Shown here: in pieces, positions 25,938-34,620 of the stretch | Layout: each line of letters starts with the position of its first letter | Numbering within the stretch: the first letter of the stretch is position 1 | Source: Oscillospiraceae bacterium | GTDB taxonomy: Bacteria; Bacillota; Clostridia; Oscillospirales; Oscillospiraceae | Assembly: GCA_017452505.1 (NCBI GenBank) | Contig: JAFTMI010000003.1 | Coordinates: 1 to 64,000, forward strand | Direction of reading: 5' to 3' | DNA: 64,000 nucleotides | Position numbers and translations under genes: made by a program | Notes under the pieces: generated by a model | The model's database searches: none | The model's input: the letters and a program-made list of their open reading frames with translations, nothing else | Told to the model about the DNA's origin: nothing

Positions 25938-26988
25938 ACATCGACACCTCCTTCATTTCTGTAACATCCGGATACATTTTTGCAACTTCTAAATCCTCCC
26001 GATTTACGCACAAAATATATCTTATCTCTTTAATATGGGATGCAGGATCATTTTGCAAAAGATTCTGCAACCCCTTTACAGCAGAGAAGAAATACACCAA
26101 CAACAGAATATCAAAGGCGGGATTTAAAAAGTACCGCCGTGGCCAATCCTCCCAATTTCCCTCCTTAGGACGATAGGAAGGCCGTCCTTCTTCTATCGTG
26201 GTTTCAATCGTTTCTTTCTCCTCATATATCTCTTCCAGACTTGCAGCAAGTAATGCAGGTGTGGTCAGATACACATGCTCATACTGAGCTCTTAGTTTTA
26301 TAGGCGACCTGGAATATCGAACAGGTTTATCCGTCTCTGCGTAATGCTCCTTCAGCAGAGTTTTCCTTCCCCACATGGTCTGCCGGATGATCCGCATAGC
26401 GATTTCATTACGCCTTCCGTCCTCGCAAATCAGGATCATTCCGTGGGCTCTTGTGTGGAATCTAAAACCGGTGCTAAAAAATAGCGAAGCTTCCGCCCGG
26501 ATCTGCCACTCCATTGTCCCATCTCCGATATCATAAACAGCATACCTTTTCCCGTAGGCAAGGAGCATTCCCGCAAACCGGGTAGTGGACAGAATCCCCT
26601 TTACAATATTGCGCCAGCAGGCAGAAGGAATAAAATAAGGCTCTTCTATATCCTGCAACTCTCCAAAGGCAGGAACACCGCATTTCCCAAGCCACATTGC
26701 TACCCTGGACACCTGCATAATCCTCTGCTGGGCTACTGTCCCCGTAGCAGTGGAAATCAGAGGCATCTCATCCGGGAACAACGCTCTTCCTTTCTTTAGA
26801 ACAGTGACAACACCTTTTTTATTCTTCGATAAATACCTATTCTTCGTTAAAGGGCGAAAAGCATAGGATAAGGCCGTCCGATCTCCGCTATCGTTAGTAT
26901 CCAGCAGCTTTAAACAGTCCTCATACGCCATAAGGTTAAATCGGATCAAATGCCGGATCAGATTCAATTGGTTTTCTTTCAGTTTCAT
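25900..26988 (-). CDS. Mobile-element protein of unknown function, possible winged-helix N-terminus
   Basis: A 362-residue soluble protein. The first 90 residues (MKLKENQLNLIRHLIRFNLM, then a Lys-rich segment KNRYLSKNKKG) look like a winged-helix DNA-binding domain; the rest is mixed alpha/beta with no motif I can assign. The ATG at 26988 was chosen because AGGAGGAACACC lies just upstream. It is in a run of minus-strand genes with the two small genes upstream and the frameshifted gene downstream, the kind of set found next to serine recombinases in Clostridia elements. A role in replication or transfer is possible but unproven. Confidence 0.7.
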   Translation of the reverse strand: MKLKENQLNLIRHLIRFNLMAYEDCLKLLDTNDSGDRTALSYAFRPLTKNRYLSKNKKGVVTVLKKGRALFPDEMPLISTATGTVAQQRIMQVSRVAMWLGKCGVPAFGELQDIEEPYFIPSACWRNIVKGILSTTRFAGMLLAYGKRYAVYDIGDGTMEWQIRAEASLFFSTGFRFHTRAHGMILICEDGRRNEIAMRIIRQTMWGRKTLLKEHYAETDKPVRYSRSPIKLRAQYEHVYLTTPALLAASLEEIYEEKETIETTIEEGRPSYRPKEGNWEDWPRRYFLNPAFDILLLVYFFSAVKGLQNLLQNDPASHIKEIRYILCVNREDLEVAKMYPDVTEMKEVSMYVYRPVEDTEED

Positions 26989-27098
26989 GGTGTTCCTCCT
27001 TAAGTATATAAAAATTAGGTGATACGACCGGGCACAGCCTGTCCATATCACCTGATATACTTTCTCTCTATCGACACAGGAAAGCACTCACTCCTTCT

Positions 27099-27329
27099 TT
27101 ATACGCCAGCCAAATTGCCGGACAAATAAGAGATCATCCGCTCGGTATAAATCCGGGCATAGTTCTGACGGGTGCCAATGTTGGCACCGATGGATGCGTA
27201 GGGCTCTCTGCCATCAGCTATGAGCTTGGACAGCTGCCGGGGTGACACGCCCAGGTACTTGGATGCCACTTCCAGCGGGATATGATTGGGGTACTTCTCA
27301 CGCAGCATATCAGCTTCTCTCTGGTCCAT
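27099..27329 (-). CDS. Small helix-turn-helix protein, excisionase-like
   Basis: A 76-residue protein with VASKYLGVSPRQLSKLIADG (about 18-37), the pattern of a MerR/excisionase-type DNA-binding helix-turn-helix, then an Arg/Tyr-rich wing. AAAGGAGGAAGTGCAA precedes the ATG at 27329. The start lies within the 3' end of the upstream small gene. By size and neighbours it may be a recombination directionality factor or a regulator. Confidence 0.7.
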   Translation of the reverse strand: MDQREADMLREKYPNHIPLEVASKYLGVSPRQLSKLIADGREPYASIGANIGTRQNYARIYTERMISYLSGNLAGV

Positions 27330-27492
27330 TTGCACTTCCTCCTTTCTCATTACGCCACCGTTCAAAGGAACGCATATTCTCCGGATCTTCATAGAATCGG
27401 ATAACTGCCTCTAAGAAAGTGGCGCATAATAACTGCTTCTCCATATTGGGGATTAAAGTGGGTATGACCCGCACGACACCTTCAATGGACAT
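27310..27492 (-). CDS. Small mobile-element protein of unknown function
   Basis: About 60 residues, mostly helical (MEKQLLCATFLEAVIRFYED). GGAGGTG lies right at the start, so the exact start is uncertain; 27492 is the first ATG after it, but the spacing is very short. It overlaps the next gene's start by 20 bases, which suggests coupling. Family not recognised. Confidence 0.5.
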   Translation of the reverse strand: MSIEGVVRVIPTLIPNMEKQLLCATFLEAVIRFYEDPENMRSFERWRNEKGGSANGPERS

Positions 27493-27637
27493 CACCTCCA
27501 TACTGATTCTTTGCGTTTTGTTTATACTTGCCGCAACCTTCTGTGCTTGGTTACGCCTTAATTATATGTTCCGCGCCCTTAACTGTCAAGCATTTTAATG
27601 ACTTTATAATTATTTTCTACAAAGTCCACAAAAACTA

Positions 27638-27666
27638 TTGCAAAACCTGATTTGATGTGCTATGAT
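27638..27666 (+). promoter_or_regulatory. Promoter of the XRE-recombinase operon
   Basis: TTGCAA (27638-27643) and TATGAT (27661-27666) with a 17-base spacer, 30 bases before the XRE start codon. Confidence 0.75.
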
Positions 27667-27695
27667 GTGAGTACCACATACAAAAGGAGCTGAAA

Positions 27696-28328
27696 ATGAG
27701 TATGGAAGAAGAAAAGCAGACCTTTGAAAATATGCCGGTTGAAGAAGTGCACTACACCACTTTTGGTGAGCGACTGCGCGAAATACGGGATGAAAAGGGT
27801 TGGTCACAAAGTGACCTTGCAAAAAAGCTGGGGACAACCAAGCAAATGATCAGCTGTTATGAATTAAACCAGCGATCCCCCAGGATTGAGTTGGTACGCA
27901 AGTATGCCAAGGCGCTGGAAAAACCGGTGGATTATCTGCTGGGTGACACCGAGGCAGAGGCAATTACAAAGACTTTTTGGACGCGAAAGAAAAAGAAGAA
28001 GCCTTTTTATAAGATCTTTATGGATGTAACCGACGAACGTGGTTTGAATATTCCCGAAACTGTACGGGTAACCGGTTTGACGGATCGGCAGGTGCGAACG
28101 ATCATTACTCGTGAGATGAAAGTTGCCCCTCTGGATCTGGCATTGCAGTTGTCCGAGACTTTGAATGTTCCGCTGGCTGTATGGTTGGACGAGGAAGAAT
28201 ATACCCCACCCGAAGTATCGGCAGAGGCCTACGAGGTCGCTCGCGCTTATGACAAAGCAGATCTCCGGGATCGGAATATGGCCAGATTCGCGCTGAAGCT
28301 GGAACTGTTGGAGGAGGTAAAAAAGTGA
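27696..28328 (+). CDS. XRE-family regulator of the recombinase
   Basis: A 210-residue protein with a Cro/CI helix-turn-helix at about residues 23-80 (WSQSDLAKKLGTTKQMISCYE). A Lys-rich hinge (RKKKKKP) leads to a second helix-turn-helix-like segment (about 115-165). AAAAGGAG precedes the ATG. Its stop overlaps the GTG start of the recombinase, so it probably controls, and is coupled to, recombinase expression. Confidence 0.87.
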   Translation: MSMEEEKQTFENMPVEEVHYTTFGERLREIRDEKGWSQSDLAKKLGTTKQMISCYELNQRSPRIELVRKYAKALEKPVDYLLGDTEAEAITKTFWTRKKKKKPFYKIFMDVTDERGLNIPETVRVTGLTDRQVRTIITREMKVAPLDLALQLSETLNVPLAVWLDEEEYTPPEVSAEAYEVARAYDKADLRDRNMARFALKLELLEEVKK

Positions 28329-29806
28329 ACGCTGTTGTTTATGCCCGTTTTTCCAGTCATAGACAGGGTGAACAGTCCATTGAGGGTCAGGTTGCGGAAG
28401 CGGAACGCTTTGCCGCCGCTCACGGATTGACTATCGTTAAAGTCTATGCAGATCGCGCGCAAACCGGGCGAAACGACAACAGAGAACAGTTTCAGCTTAT
28501 GCTGTCTGACGCAGCTAAGCATGCGTTTGATGCGCTGATTGTCTGGAAGACGGACCGAATTGGACGAAACAAAGAGGAGATCGCCCTCAACAAATATCAC
28601 CTGAAGAAAAACGGTGTTAAAATCTACTATGTGGCCGAGGCCATCCCGGACACTCCCGAAGGAATCATTTTGGAAGCTGTCATCGAAGGTATGGCAGCCT
28701 ATTACTCCGAACAGCTTTCCCAAAATGTCCGCAGAGGCTTGCGTATGTGTGCCCAAAAGGCACAGAGTACCGGCGGCACCCATCTTCTGGGCTATACAGT
28801 TGACGAGAACAAAAAGTATGTGATTGACCCGCAGCACGCACCTACCGTCAGACTGATCTTTGATATGTACGCACAGGGCAAAACGATTATCGAAATCGTA
28901 AGAGAGTTGAACGCCCGCGGTCTTCGCACGAAAAAGGGAAATCTCTTTACCAAGAACAGCCTGCACCGGATGATGAAGAACAAGAAGTACATCGGCACCT
29001 ACGAATACAACGGTGAAGTCTGCATTGAAAATGCAGTTCCGCCCATTGTAGATGTAGAAACATTCAACAAAGTGCAGGAACTGCTGAAATACAATCAAGC
29101 TGCAGCTGCCCACAAAAAAGCAAAGGTAGATTATCTGTTGACGGAAAAACTGTTTTGTGGCAAGTGCGGAACTATGATGGTCGGTGTTTGTGGCACAAGC
29201 AAAACCAAAGCGCGATATCACTACTATATGTGTACCCTGCAGAAGAAAAAGCAGTGTACAAAGAAGGCTGTTCGACAAGCCTGGATTGAAAATTTGGTGC
29301 TTGAATATGTAATCAAGCTGGTACAAGATGAAGCACTGTTGGAGTATATTGCAGAAAACACCTATCAGTATTACCTGGCACAGAACACGGATACCAGCTA
29401 TACCAAGTCCTTGCAGAAAGCGTTGGAAGAAACAGAAAAGGCTATTTCCAATTTACTCCGCGCCATTGAGGCCGGCATTTTTAATGAAAGCACCAAGGAC
29501 CGTATGAACGAACTGGAAGCACAAAAGACTGACCTAAAGGCCGCCCTTGCTGCGGCAAAGCTGAAGGAAGATATGGGTCTTAAAAAAGAGCATATTGTGT
29601 TCTTCCTGAAGCAGTTTGCAGATATGGATTATAGCGATATAGCGTGCCAGAAGCGGCTGATTAAGACTTTTATAAACTCTGTGTTTGTCTATGACGATAA
29701 AGTGGTATTGACCTTCAACTATTCAGGTGACCGTCGCACAATGACTTTGAAGGAAATTGACGGCGGATTACAGCAAGGAATTCGTATTCCGCTCTATTTC
29801 TTTTGA
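28325..29806 (+). CDS. Large serine recombinase (site-specific integrase)
   Basis: A 493-residue recombinase that integrates and excises DNA elements through a serine nucleophile. The N-terminal resolvase domain has YARFSS (catalytic Ser10, Arg8) and SIEGQ, followed by WKTDRIGRNKEE. A recombinase domain spans about 160-260, a zinc ribbon follows (FCGKCGTMM ... MCTLQKKKQC), and a coiled coil covers about 355-420. The GTG start overlaps the regulator's stop. It lies 130 bases from the right-hand direct repeat, the expected place for an integrase at an element end. Confidence 0.95.
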   Translation: MNAVVYARFSSHRQGEQSIEGQVAEAERFAAAHGLTIVKVYADRAQTGRNDNREQFQLMLSDAAKHAFDALIVWKTDRIGRNKEEIALNKYHLKKNGVKIYYVAEAIPDTPEGIILEAVIEGMAAYYSEQLSQNVRRGLRMCAQKAQSTGGTHLLGYTVDENKKYVIDPQHAPTVRLIFDMYAQGKTIIEIVRELNARGLRTKKGNLFTKNSLHRMMKNKKYIGTYEYNGEVCIENAVPPIVDVETFNKVQELLKYNQAAAAHKKAKVDYLLTEKLFCGKCGTMMVGVCGTSKTKARYHYYMCTLQKKKQCTKKAVRQAWIENLVLEYVIKLVQDEALLEYIAENTYQYYLAQNTDTSYTKSLQKALEETEKAISNLLRAIEAGIFNESTKDRMNELEAQKTDLKAALAAAKLKEDMGLKKEHIVFFLKQFADMDYSDIACQKRLIKTFINSVFVYDDKVVLTFNYSGDRRTMTLKEIDGGLQQGIRIPLYFF

Positions 29807-29996
29807 ACAAGACGGAGATTCGAAAGACTATATGCAACAGTCCGGGGGACTGTTGCTCGCGACGGCTCGACGGAGCGAAACAATTATTTTCTGCTTTAGC
29901 AGAAAATGCAATGAATCTCCGGCGGGGGAACGAGGGGAATATATTTGCGTTCGAAGTAACAATAACCCCTAAGGCTTACGCAGTGCTTTTTTGTTT
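29807..29996. other. Right end of the accessory region
   Basis: No gene. It holds the 10-bp hairpin GCAACAGTCC/GGACTGTTGC (29834-29856), a second short hairpin near 29890, 14 bases identical to the 3' end of tRNA-Lys (29913-29926) and the right copy of the 40-bp direct repeat. Confidence 0.7.
29936..29975 (+). repeat. Right copy of the 40-bp direct repeat
   Basis: 39 of 40 bases match 5800-5839. It follows the serine recombinase and precedes the core gene cysE. Unlike the left copy it does not form the full terminator, since the second arm is absent. Confidence 0.7.
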
Positions 29997-30929
29997 TTAG
30001 TTTTCGCCCTCGCACCAAAATACCTTGCGGCAATCGGTGCAGCCTTCCCGGGTCTTCATTTGCAGCTCCTGGGTCTTGGTGGTGACGGTGGTGCAGGGGG
30101 CAACGGACTTTGTGATAAAGGCGTTTGCGCCAATGACCGAGCCCTGGCCGATGACCGTCTCGCCGCCCAGCACGGAAGTACCGGCATAGATGGTGACATT
30201 GTCCTCGATGGTGGGGTGGCGGCGCTTGCCCCGCAGGCTTTGACCGCCCCGGGTGGACAGCGCGCCTAAGGTCACGCCCTGGTAGATCTTCACATTGTCG
30301 CCGATGACGGTGGTCTCGCCGATAACGATGCCTGTGCCGTGGTCAATAAAGAAGTATTTGCCCACGGTAGCGCCGGGGTGGATATCGATACCGGTGACGC
30401 TGTGGGCGTGTTCGGTCATGATCCGGGGCAGCATAGGCACTTTCAGAAGATACAATTCGTGCGCCAAGCGATATACAGTGATGGCAAACAGGCCGGGGTA
30501 GGCGAAAATGATCTCCGCCATGCCGGTGGCGGCCGGGTCGCCGTCATAGGAGGCCTGCAGGTCGGTCTGCACCATGGCCCGGATCTGGGGAATTCTCCGG
30601 AAAAACTCCAGACAAACCTCCTGGGCGTGGGCTTCAGCGGTTTCCATGTCCTCGCCGTAGTCGGCAAACACCAAAGCCATCTGTCTGTTTAAGTTGTACA
30701 TCACATCCTCAATGAGCATGGAGAGGTTGTGCTTTGCGTTGTAGGTGCGGTAATTTTTATCCTTAAAATAGCCGGGGAACACGATTCTGCGAAGCTTTTC
30801 AATGATGTCAATGACCACATCCTTGTCCGGCTGACGGAGTTGCTCGATTTTATCGATATCCCGATCGCCCTTGTAGTCCTGCAAAATGGCATCCACTACG
30901 GATTCGATTTTCTCTTCATAGGTATGCAT
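29997..30929 (-). CDS. cysE: Serine O-acetyltransferase (EpsC/CysE type)
   Basis: A 310-residue enzyme that makes O-acetylserine from serine and acetyl-CoA, the first step of cysteine synthesis. The N-terminal helical domain is followed by the left-handed beta-helix with repeated hexapeptides (DIHPGATVGKYFFIDHGTG, VIGDNVKIYQGVTLGA, RHPTIEDNVTIYAG). His and Asp in IDHGTG mark the active site. Length and the long N-terminus fit the EpsC subtype. The C-terminal cysteine-rich tail (CTDCRKVFWC) is unusual and might bind metal. It is divergent from cysK. Confidence 0.95.
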   Translation of the reverse strand: MHTYEEKIESVVDAILQDYKGDRDIDKIEQLRQPDKDVVIDIIEKLRRIVFPGYFKDKNYRTYNAKHNLSMLIEDVMYNLNRQMALVFADYGEDMETAEAHAQEVCLEFFRRIPQIRAMVQTDLQASYDGDPAATGMAEIIFAYPGLFAITVYRLAHELYLLKVPMLPRIMTEHAHSVTGIDIHPGATVGKYFFIDHGTGIVIGETTVIGDNVKIYQGVTLGALSTRGGQSLRGKRRHPTIEDNVTIYAGTSVLGGETVIGQGSVIGANAFITKSVAPCTTVTTKTQELQMKTREGCTDCRKVFWCEGEN

Positions 30930-30955
30930 ACAAAAAATCCCCCTTTTTCCATATC

Positions 30956-30985
30956 TTTATACCATAGCCCGGGGGTGGTTGTCAA
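30956..30985 (-). promoter_or_regulatory. Promoter of cysE
   Basis: Minus-strand TTGACA (30980-30985) and TATAAA (30956-30961), spacer 18. Confidence 0.7.
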
Positions 30986-30993
30986 TGTTCCTA

Positions 30994-31023
30994 TTGACAA
31001 GAAAAGTTCCCTAAGGGTATAAT
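30994..31023 (+). promoter_or_regulatory. Promoter of cysK-ddh
   Basis: TTGACA (30994-30999) and TATAAT (31018-31023), spacer 18. Its -35 box is back to back with that of cysE, and together they form the inverted repeat TGTCAAT-N6-ATTGACA (30980-30999). Confidence 0.8.
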
Positions 31024-31050
31024 TTAAGAAAGATGAACGGAGGATTTTCT

Positions 31051-31968
31051 ATGGCTGTTTATACATCTGCCAGCCAGCTGGTGGGCAACACCCCCCTGTT
31101 GGAGCTGACGGGGATTCAGAAAAAGCTGGGGCTTTCTGCCAAGGTGCTGGCGAAATTGGAATATTTTAACCCTGCCGGGTCTGCCAAGGACCGGGTTGCC
31201 CTTTCTATGATCGAAGATGCGGAGGAAAAGGGTCTGCTGAAGCCCGGCTCTGTGATTATCGAGCCCACCTCCGGCAATACGGGCATCGGCCTTGCCTCCG
31301 TGGCGGCCACCCGGGGCTACCGGACGATCATTGTCATGCCCGACTCCATGAGCATCGAGCGGCAGAAGCTGATGACCGCCTACGGCGCAGAGCTGGTGCT
31401 GACGCCCGGCAAGCTGGGCATGTCCGGTGCGATCGCCAAGGCGGAAGAACTGGCAAAGGAATTGCCAAACAGCTTTATTCCCGACCAATTTGGCAATCCG
31501 GCAAATGCAAAAGCCCACTATAAGACCACCGGCCCGGAGATTTGGAAAGATACCGAGGAGAGCGTAGACTTCTTTGTAGCCGGTGTGGGTACCGGCGGCA
31601 CGATCACCGGCACAGGAGAATTCTTGAAAGAGAAAAATCCTGCAGTGCAGGTGATTGCGGTAGAGCCGGCTGCATCGCCCCTGCTGTCCGGCGGACAGGC
31701 CGGCCCTCACGGCCTGCAGGGCATCGGCGCAAACTTTGTTCCCAAGGTGCTGAACACCAAGATTTACGACAAGGTTATGCCCGTCACCGAGGAGCAGGCC
31801 TATGAAGCAGCTCGTTTGCTTGGCAGGACAGAGGGCGTTTTGGTGGGCATTTCCTCCGGTGCGGCGCTGCACGCCGCTTTGGAAGTGGCAAAGGAAAATC
31901 CCGGCAAGACCGTGGTGGTTTTACTGCCGGACACCGGGGACAGATACCTGTCCACACCTCTTTTCTAA
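31051..31968 (+). CDS. cysK: Cysteine synthase (O-acetylserine sulfhydrylase)
   Basis: A 305-residue PLP enzyme that joins sulfide to O-acetylserine. The PLP lysine is Lys46 in [20 protein letters not shown] binds the substrate, [12 protein letters not shown] binds the cofactor phosphate, and the C-terminal SSGAAL is present. GGAGG lies seven bases before the ATG at 31051. It is divergent from cysE, and ddh follows after 10 bases. Confidence 0.96.
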   Translation: MAVYTSASQLVGNTPLLELTGIQKKLGLSAKVLAKLEYFNPAGSAKDRVALSMIEDAEEKGLLKPGSVIIEPTSGNTGIGLASVAATRGYRTIIVMPDSMSIERQKLMTAYGAELVLTPGKLGMSGAIAKAEELAKELPNSFIPDQFGNPANAKAHYKTTGPEIWKDTEESVDFFVAGVGTGGTITGTGEFLKEKNPAVQVIAVEPAASPLLSGGQAGPHGLQGIGANFVPKVLNTKIYDKVMPVTEEQAYEAARLLGRTEGVLVGISSGAALHAALEVAKENPGKTVVVLLPDTGDRYLSTPLF

Positions 31969-31978
31969 GGAGAGAACT

Positions 31979-32950
31979 ATGATTCGTATTGGTATTTTGG
32001 GCTACGGCAATTTGGGCCGTGGTGTAGAACTGGCAATCGGCCAAAACCCGGATATGGTGCTTGCGGGCATTTTTACCCGCCGCAATCCTGCCACGGTTGC
32101 AACAGAGGGTGGCAGCGTATATTCTGTGGATACCCTTTTGGAAAAGAAAAATGACATCGATGTGCTGATCCTCTGCGGCGGCAGCGCGACGGACCTGCCG
32201 GAGCAAAGTCCCGCCTGGGCCAAGCACTTCCATATCGTGGACAGCTTTGACAATCACAGCCGCATTCCGGAGCATTTTGCGGCCTGTGATGCCGCCGCTA
32301 AGGAAAGCTCCCACACAGCACTGATCAGCGCCGGCTGGGATCCGGGGTGCTTCAGCCTCCAGCGGCTGCTGGGAGAATGCGTTTTGCCCCAGGGGCAGAC
32401 TTATACATTCTGGGGCAAAGGCATCAGCCAGGGCCACTCCGATGCCATTCGCCGCATTGCAGGTGTCCGGGACGCCCGGCAGTACACCATTCCTTTGGAG
32501 GAAGCCTTAAAGCGGGTGCGTTCCGGAGAAAATCCGGACTTGACCACCCGGGAAAAGCATTTAAGAGAGTGTTTTGTGGTGGCAAAGCCCGGTGAGGATT
32601 TGGCTCGTATTGAGAAGGAAATCAAGGAAATGCCCGCTTATTTTGCTGACTACGACACCATCGTACATTTTATTTCCCAGGAAGAATTACTGGCAAACCA
32701 CAGCGGTATGCCCCACGGCGGCTTTGTGATCCGCACCGGCGCAACCGGTGACGAAAGTAACCAGCGGATCGAGTATGCCTTGGAGCTGGAGTCCAACCCG
32801 GCCTTTACCGGCAGTGTGTTGGTTGCCTGCGCCCGGGCGGTGTGGCGCCTGGCAGCAGAAGAAAAATTCGGCGCAAAGACTATTCTGGACATTCCGCCGG
32901 CCTATTTATCTTCCAAATCCTCTGAGGAATTAAGAAGAACGTTATTATGA
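31979..32950 (+). CDS. ddh: meso-Diaminopimelate dehydrogenase
   Basis: A 323-residue NADPH enzyme that makes meso-diaminopimelate in one step from tetrahydrodipicolinate, for lysine and peptidoglycan. The N-terminal Rossmann motif is GILGYGNLGRGVE. SAGWDPG and WGKGISQGHSDAIRRI are typical of the family. AAGGAGAGAACT precedes the ATG. It is co-transcribed with cysK, an uncommon pairing that links sulfur and lysine/wall metabolism. Confidence 0.95.
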   Translation: MIRIGILGYGNLGRGVELAIGQNPDMVLAGIFTRRNPATVATEGGSVYSVDTLLEKKNDIDVLILCGGSATDLPEQSPAWAKHFHIVDSFDNHSRIPEHFAACDAAAKESSHTALISAGWDPGCFSLQRLLGECVLPQGQTYTFWGKGISQGHSDAIRRIAGVRDARQYTIPLEEALKRVRSGENPDLTTREKHLRECFVVAKPGEDLARIEKEIKEMPAYFADYDTIVHFISQEELLANHSGMPHGGFVIRTGATGDESNQRIEYALELESNPAFTGSVLVACARAVWRLAAEEKFGAKTILDIPPAYLSSKSSEELRRTLL

Positions 32951-33235
32951 GGAACAATGCCTCCGGCGGGTTACTTTCTTGTTTCGCCAAAGAAAGTAAC
33001 CAAAGAATGCGCCATAGGGGGAGCGATAGGAGCGCCGCCAGTGGCGGATAAAGCGACTTGAGCGAGTGGCAGCGGTCAAAATTTTGTGAGCGGATAGCGA
33101 ACAAGAAATTTTGGGTACCGCAACAGGAAAGGCTGAGCCGCAACTCCCGCTTGCGAACCGCCCCTCCCCTATGTACCCCTCCCAGCGCATCGCCAGGAGG
33201 TTGGAATAGTGTTTTGGCTTAGTAAAGATGTTAAA
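32951..33235. repeat. Intergenic repeat-like sequence between ddh and murA
   Basis: About 285 bases with no gene. It starts with the 12-bp inverted repeat GGTTACTTTCTT/AAGAAAGTAACC (about 32966-33001) and continues with GC-rich palindromic fragments (GCCGCCAGTGGCGG, GAGCGAGTGGCAGCGG). Frames on the minus strand here are Arg/Ser-rich and lack ribosome sites. It looks like a dispersed intergenic repeat. Confidence 0.55.
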
Positions 33236-33263
33236 TATCCCGGTATCGCAAGATACCGGGATA
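33236..33263. terminator. Bidirectional terminator, ddh and murA
   Basis: A 12-bp perfect stem (33236-33247 with 33252-33263) and loop GCAA with A/T runs on both sides, between convergent genes. Confidence 0.8.
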
Positions 33264-33268
33264 AAATT

Positions 33269-34534
33269 TTAATCTTCAATGCGCTGGATGCTTGCACCTA
33301 AGGAGGTCATCTTCTCTGCCAGGTGTTCGTAGCCACGTTCCACATAACTGATGTTTTTGATGACAGTTGCCCCCTCGGCAACCAGGCCGGCAATGACCAG
33401 CGCTGCGCCTGCACGCAGGTCATGGGCTCTCACAACTGCTCCGGTTAGCTTTTCCCGGCCGCTGATAATGGCGGTCTTGCCACTGATGAGGATATCTGCG
33501 CCCATCATAGCCAGTTCTGTGCAGTAGCCAAAGAAGCGGGTCTCATACACATTTTCGGTGAGATTGCTTACGCCCTTGGCAATGCTCATACACACACAGA
33601 TCTGAGCCTGCATATCCGTGGGGAAGCCGGGGTAGGGACGAGTCTTCACATTGGTGGCACTCAGCCGTCCGTCGGACATAACCCGGATGGAATCGTCATA
33701 GTGGATGCAGGTGACACCCATCTCCTCCAACTTGGAGGTGACGCATTCCATATGCTTGGGGATCACGTTCTGCACCAGCACATTACCGCCGGTGGCGGCA
33801 ACAGCGGCCAAATATGTACCGGCTTCGATCTGGTCGGGGATGATGGCATAAGTACCGCCCTCCAACTTTTCTACGCCGGTGATCTTCACCGTATCTGTAC
33901 CGGCGCCGGAGATATGGGCGCCCATGGTGTTAAGGAAGTTGGCTAAGTCCACGATATGGGGCTCTTTGGCGGCATTCTCAATGATGGTTCTGCCGGGAAG
34001 CAGACAGGCAGCCAACATAATATTGACAGTTGCGCCCACGCTGACCACATCCAAGCTCACCCGACCGCCCTTCAGATCGTTGGGACCGGGCTTCAGATGG
34101 ACATAGTCCTCGGTCTGCTGGACCTTTGCGCCCAGGGCCCGGAAGCCTTTGATGTGCTGGTCGATGGGACGGGCTGCAAAGTTACAGCCGCCGGGCAGAG
34201 CCACGCTTGCCTCATGGAAACGGCTGAGGAGCGCGCCCATCAAATAGTAGCTGGCCCGCATCTTCCGCACCAGTTCCGGATTGGGGTGGGTGCTTTGCAC
34301 ATTGGTGCAGTCCAAAATCACGGTGCTGGGCTCTTCGTAAGTGATCTCAGCGCCCAGGTCCGCCAAAATATCAAGAAGCGTCCGCACATCGGAGATGTCC
34401 GGAACATTTTCAACCCGGCATTTGCCGGAAACCAGCAAGGCTGCCGGTAGGATCGCTACGGCAGCATTTTTACCGCCGCTGATGGTTACCGTGCCTTCCA
34501 GCCGGCGGCCACCGTTAATGACGTATTTCGCCAA
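33269..34534 (-). CDS. murA: UDP-N-acetylglucosamine 1-carboxyvinyltransferase
   Basis: A 421-residue enzyme that transfers enolpyruvate to UDP-GlcNAc, the first committed step of peptidoglycan synthesis. The catalytic cysteine is Cys117 in LPGGCNFAARPID, the fosfomycin target, and ISGGKNAAVAILPA is the N-terminal signature. The TTG at 34534 is taken as start because AAGGAG lies eight bases upstream; an in-frame start seven codons earlier would lie on that site. It stands alone with a terminator. Confidence 0.95.
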   Translation of the reverse strand: MAKYVINGGRRLEGTVTISGGKNAAVAILPAALLVSGKCRVENVPDISDVRTLLDILADLGAEITYEEPSTVILDCTNVQSTHPNPELVRKMRASYYLMGALLSRFHEASVALPGGCNFAARPIDQHIKGFRALGAKVQQTEDYVHLKPGPNDLKGGRVSLDVVSVGATVNIMLAACLLPGRTIIENAAKEPHIVDLANFLNTMGAHISGAGTDTVKITGVEKLEGGTYAIIPDQIEAGTYLAAVAATGGNVLVQNVIPKHMECVTSKLEEMGVTCIHYDDSIRVMSDGRLSATNVKTRPYPGFPTDMQAQICVCMSIAKGVSNLTENVYETRFFGYCTELAMMGADILISGKTAIISGREKLTGAVVRAHDLRAGAALVIAGLVAEGATVIKNISYVERGYEHLAEKMTSLGASIQRIED

Positions 34535-34620
34535 GGGTTTCACTCCTTGCAACAATCAATTTCATACGATGTCAGTATAACACAGTTTCGTTATTATGTA
34601 AAGCAAAAATTTCGGCCATT

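Noticed and set aside
32880-33190. Two Arg/Ser-rich minus-strand frames between ddh and murA
   Set aside because: They read through an intergenic repeat; no ribosome site and low-complexity peptide.
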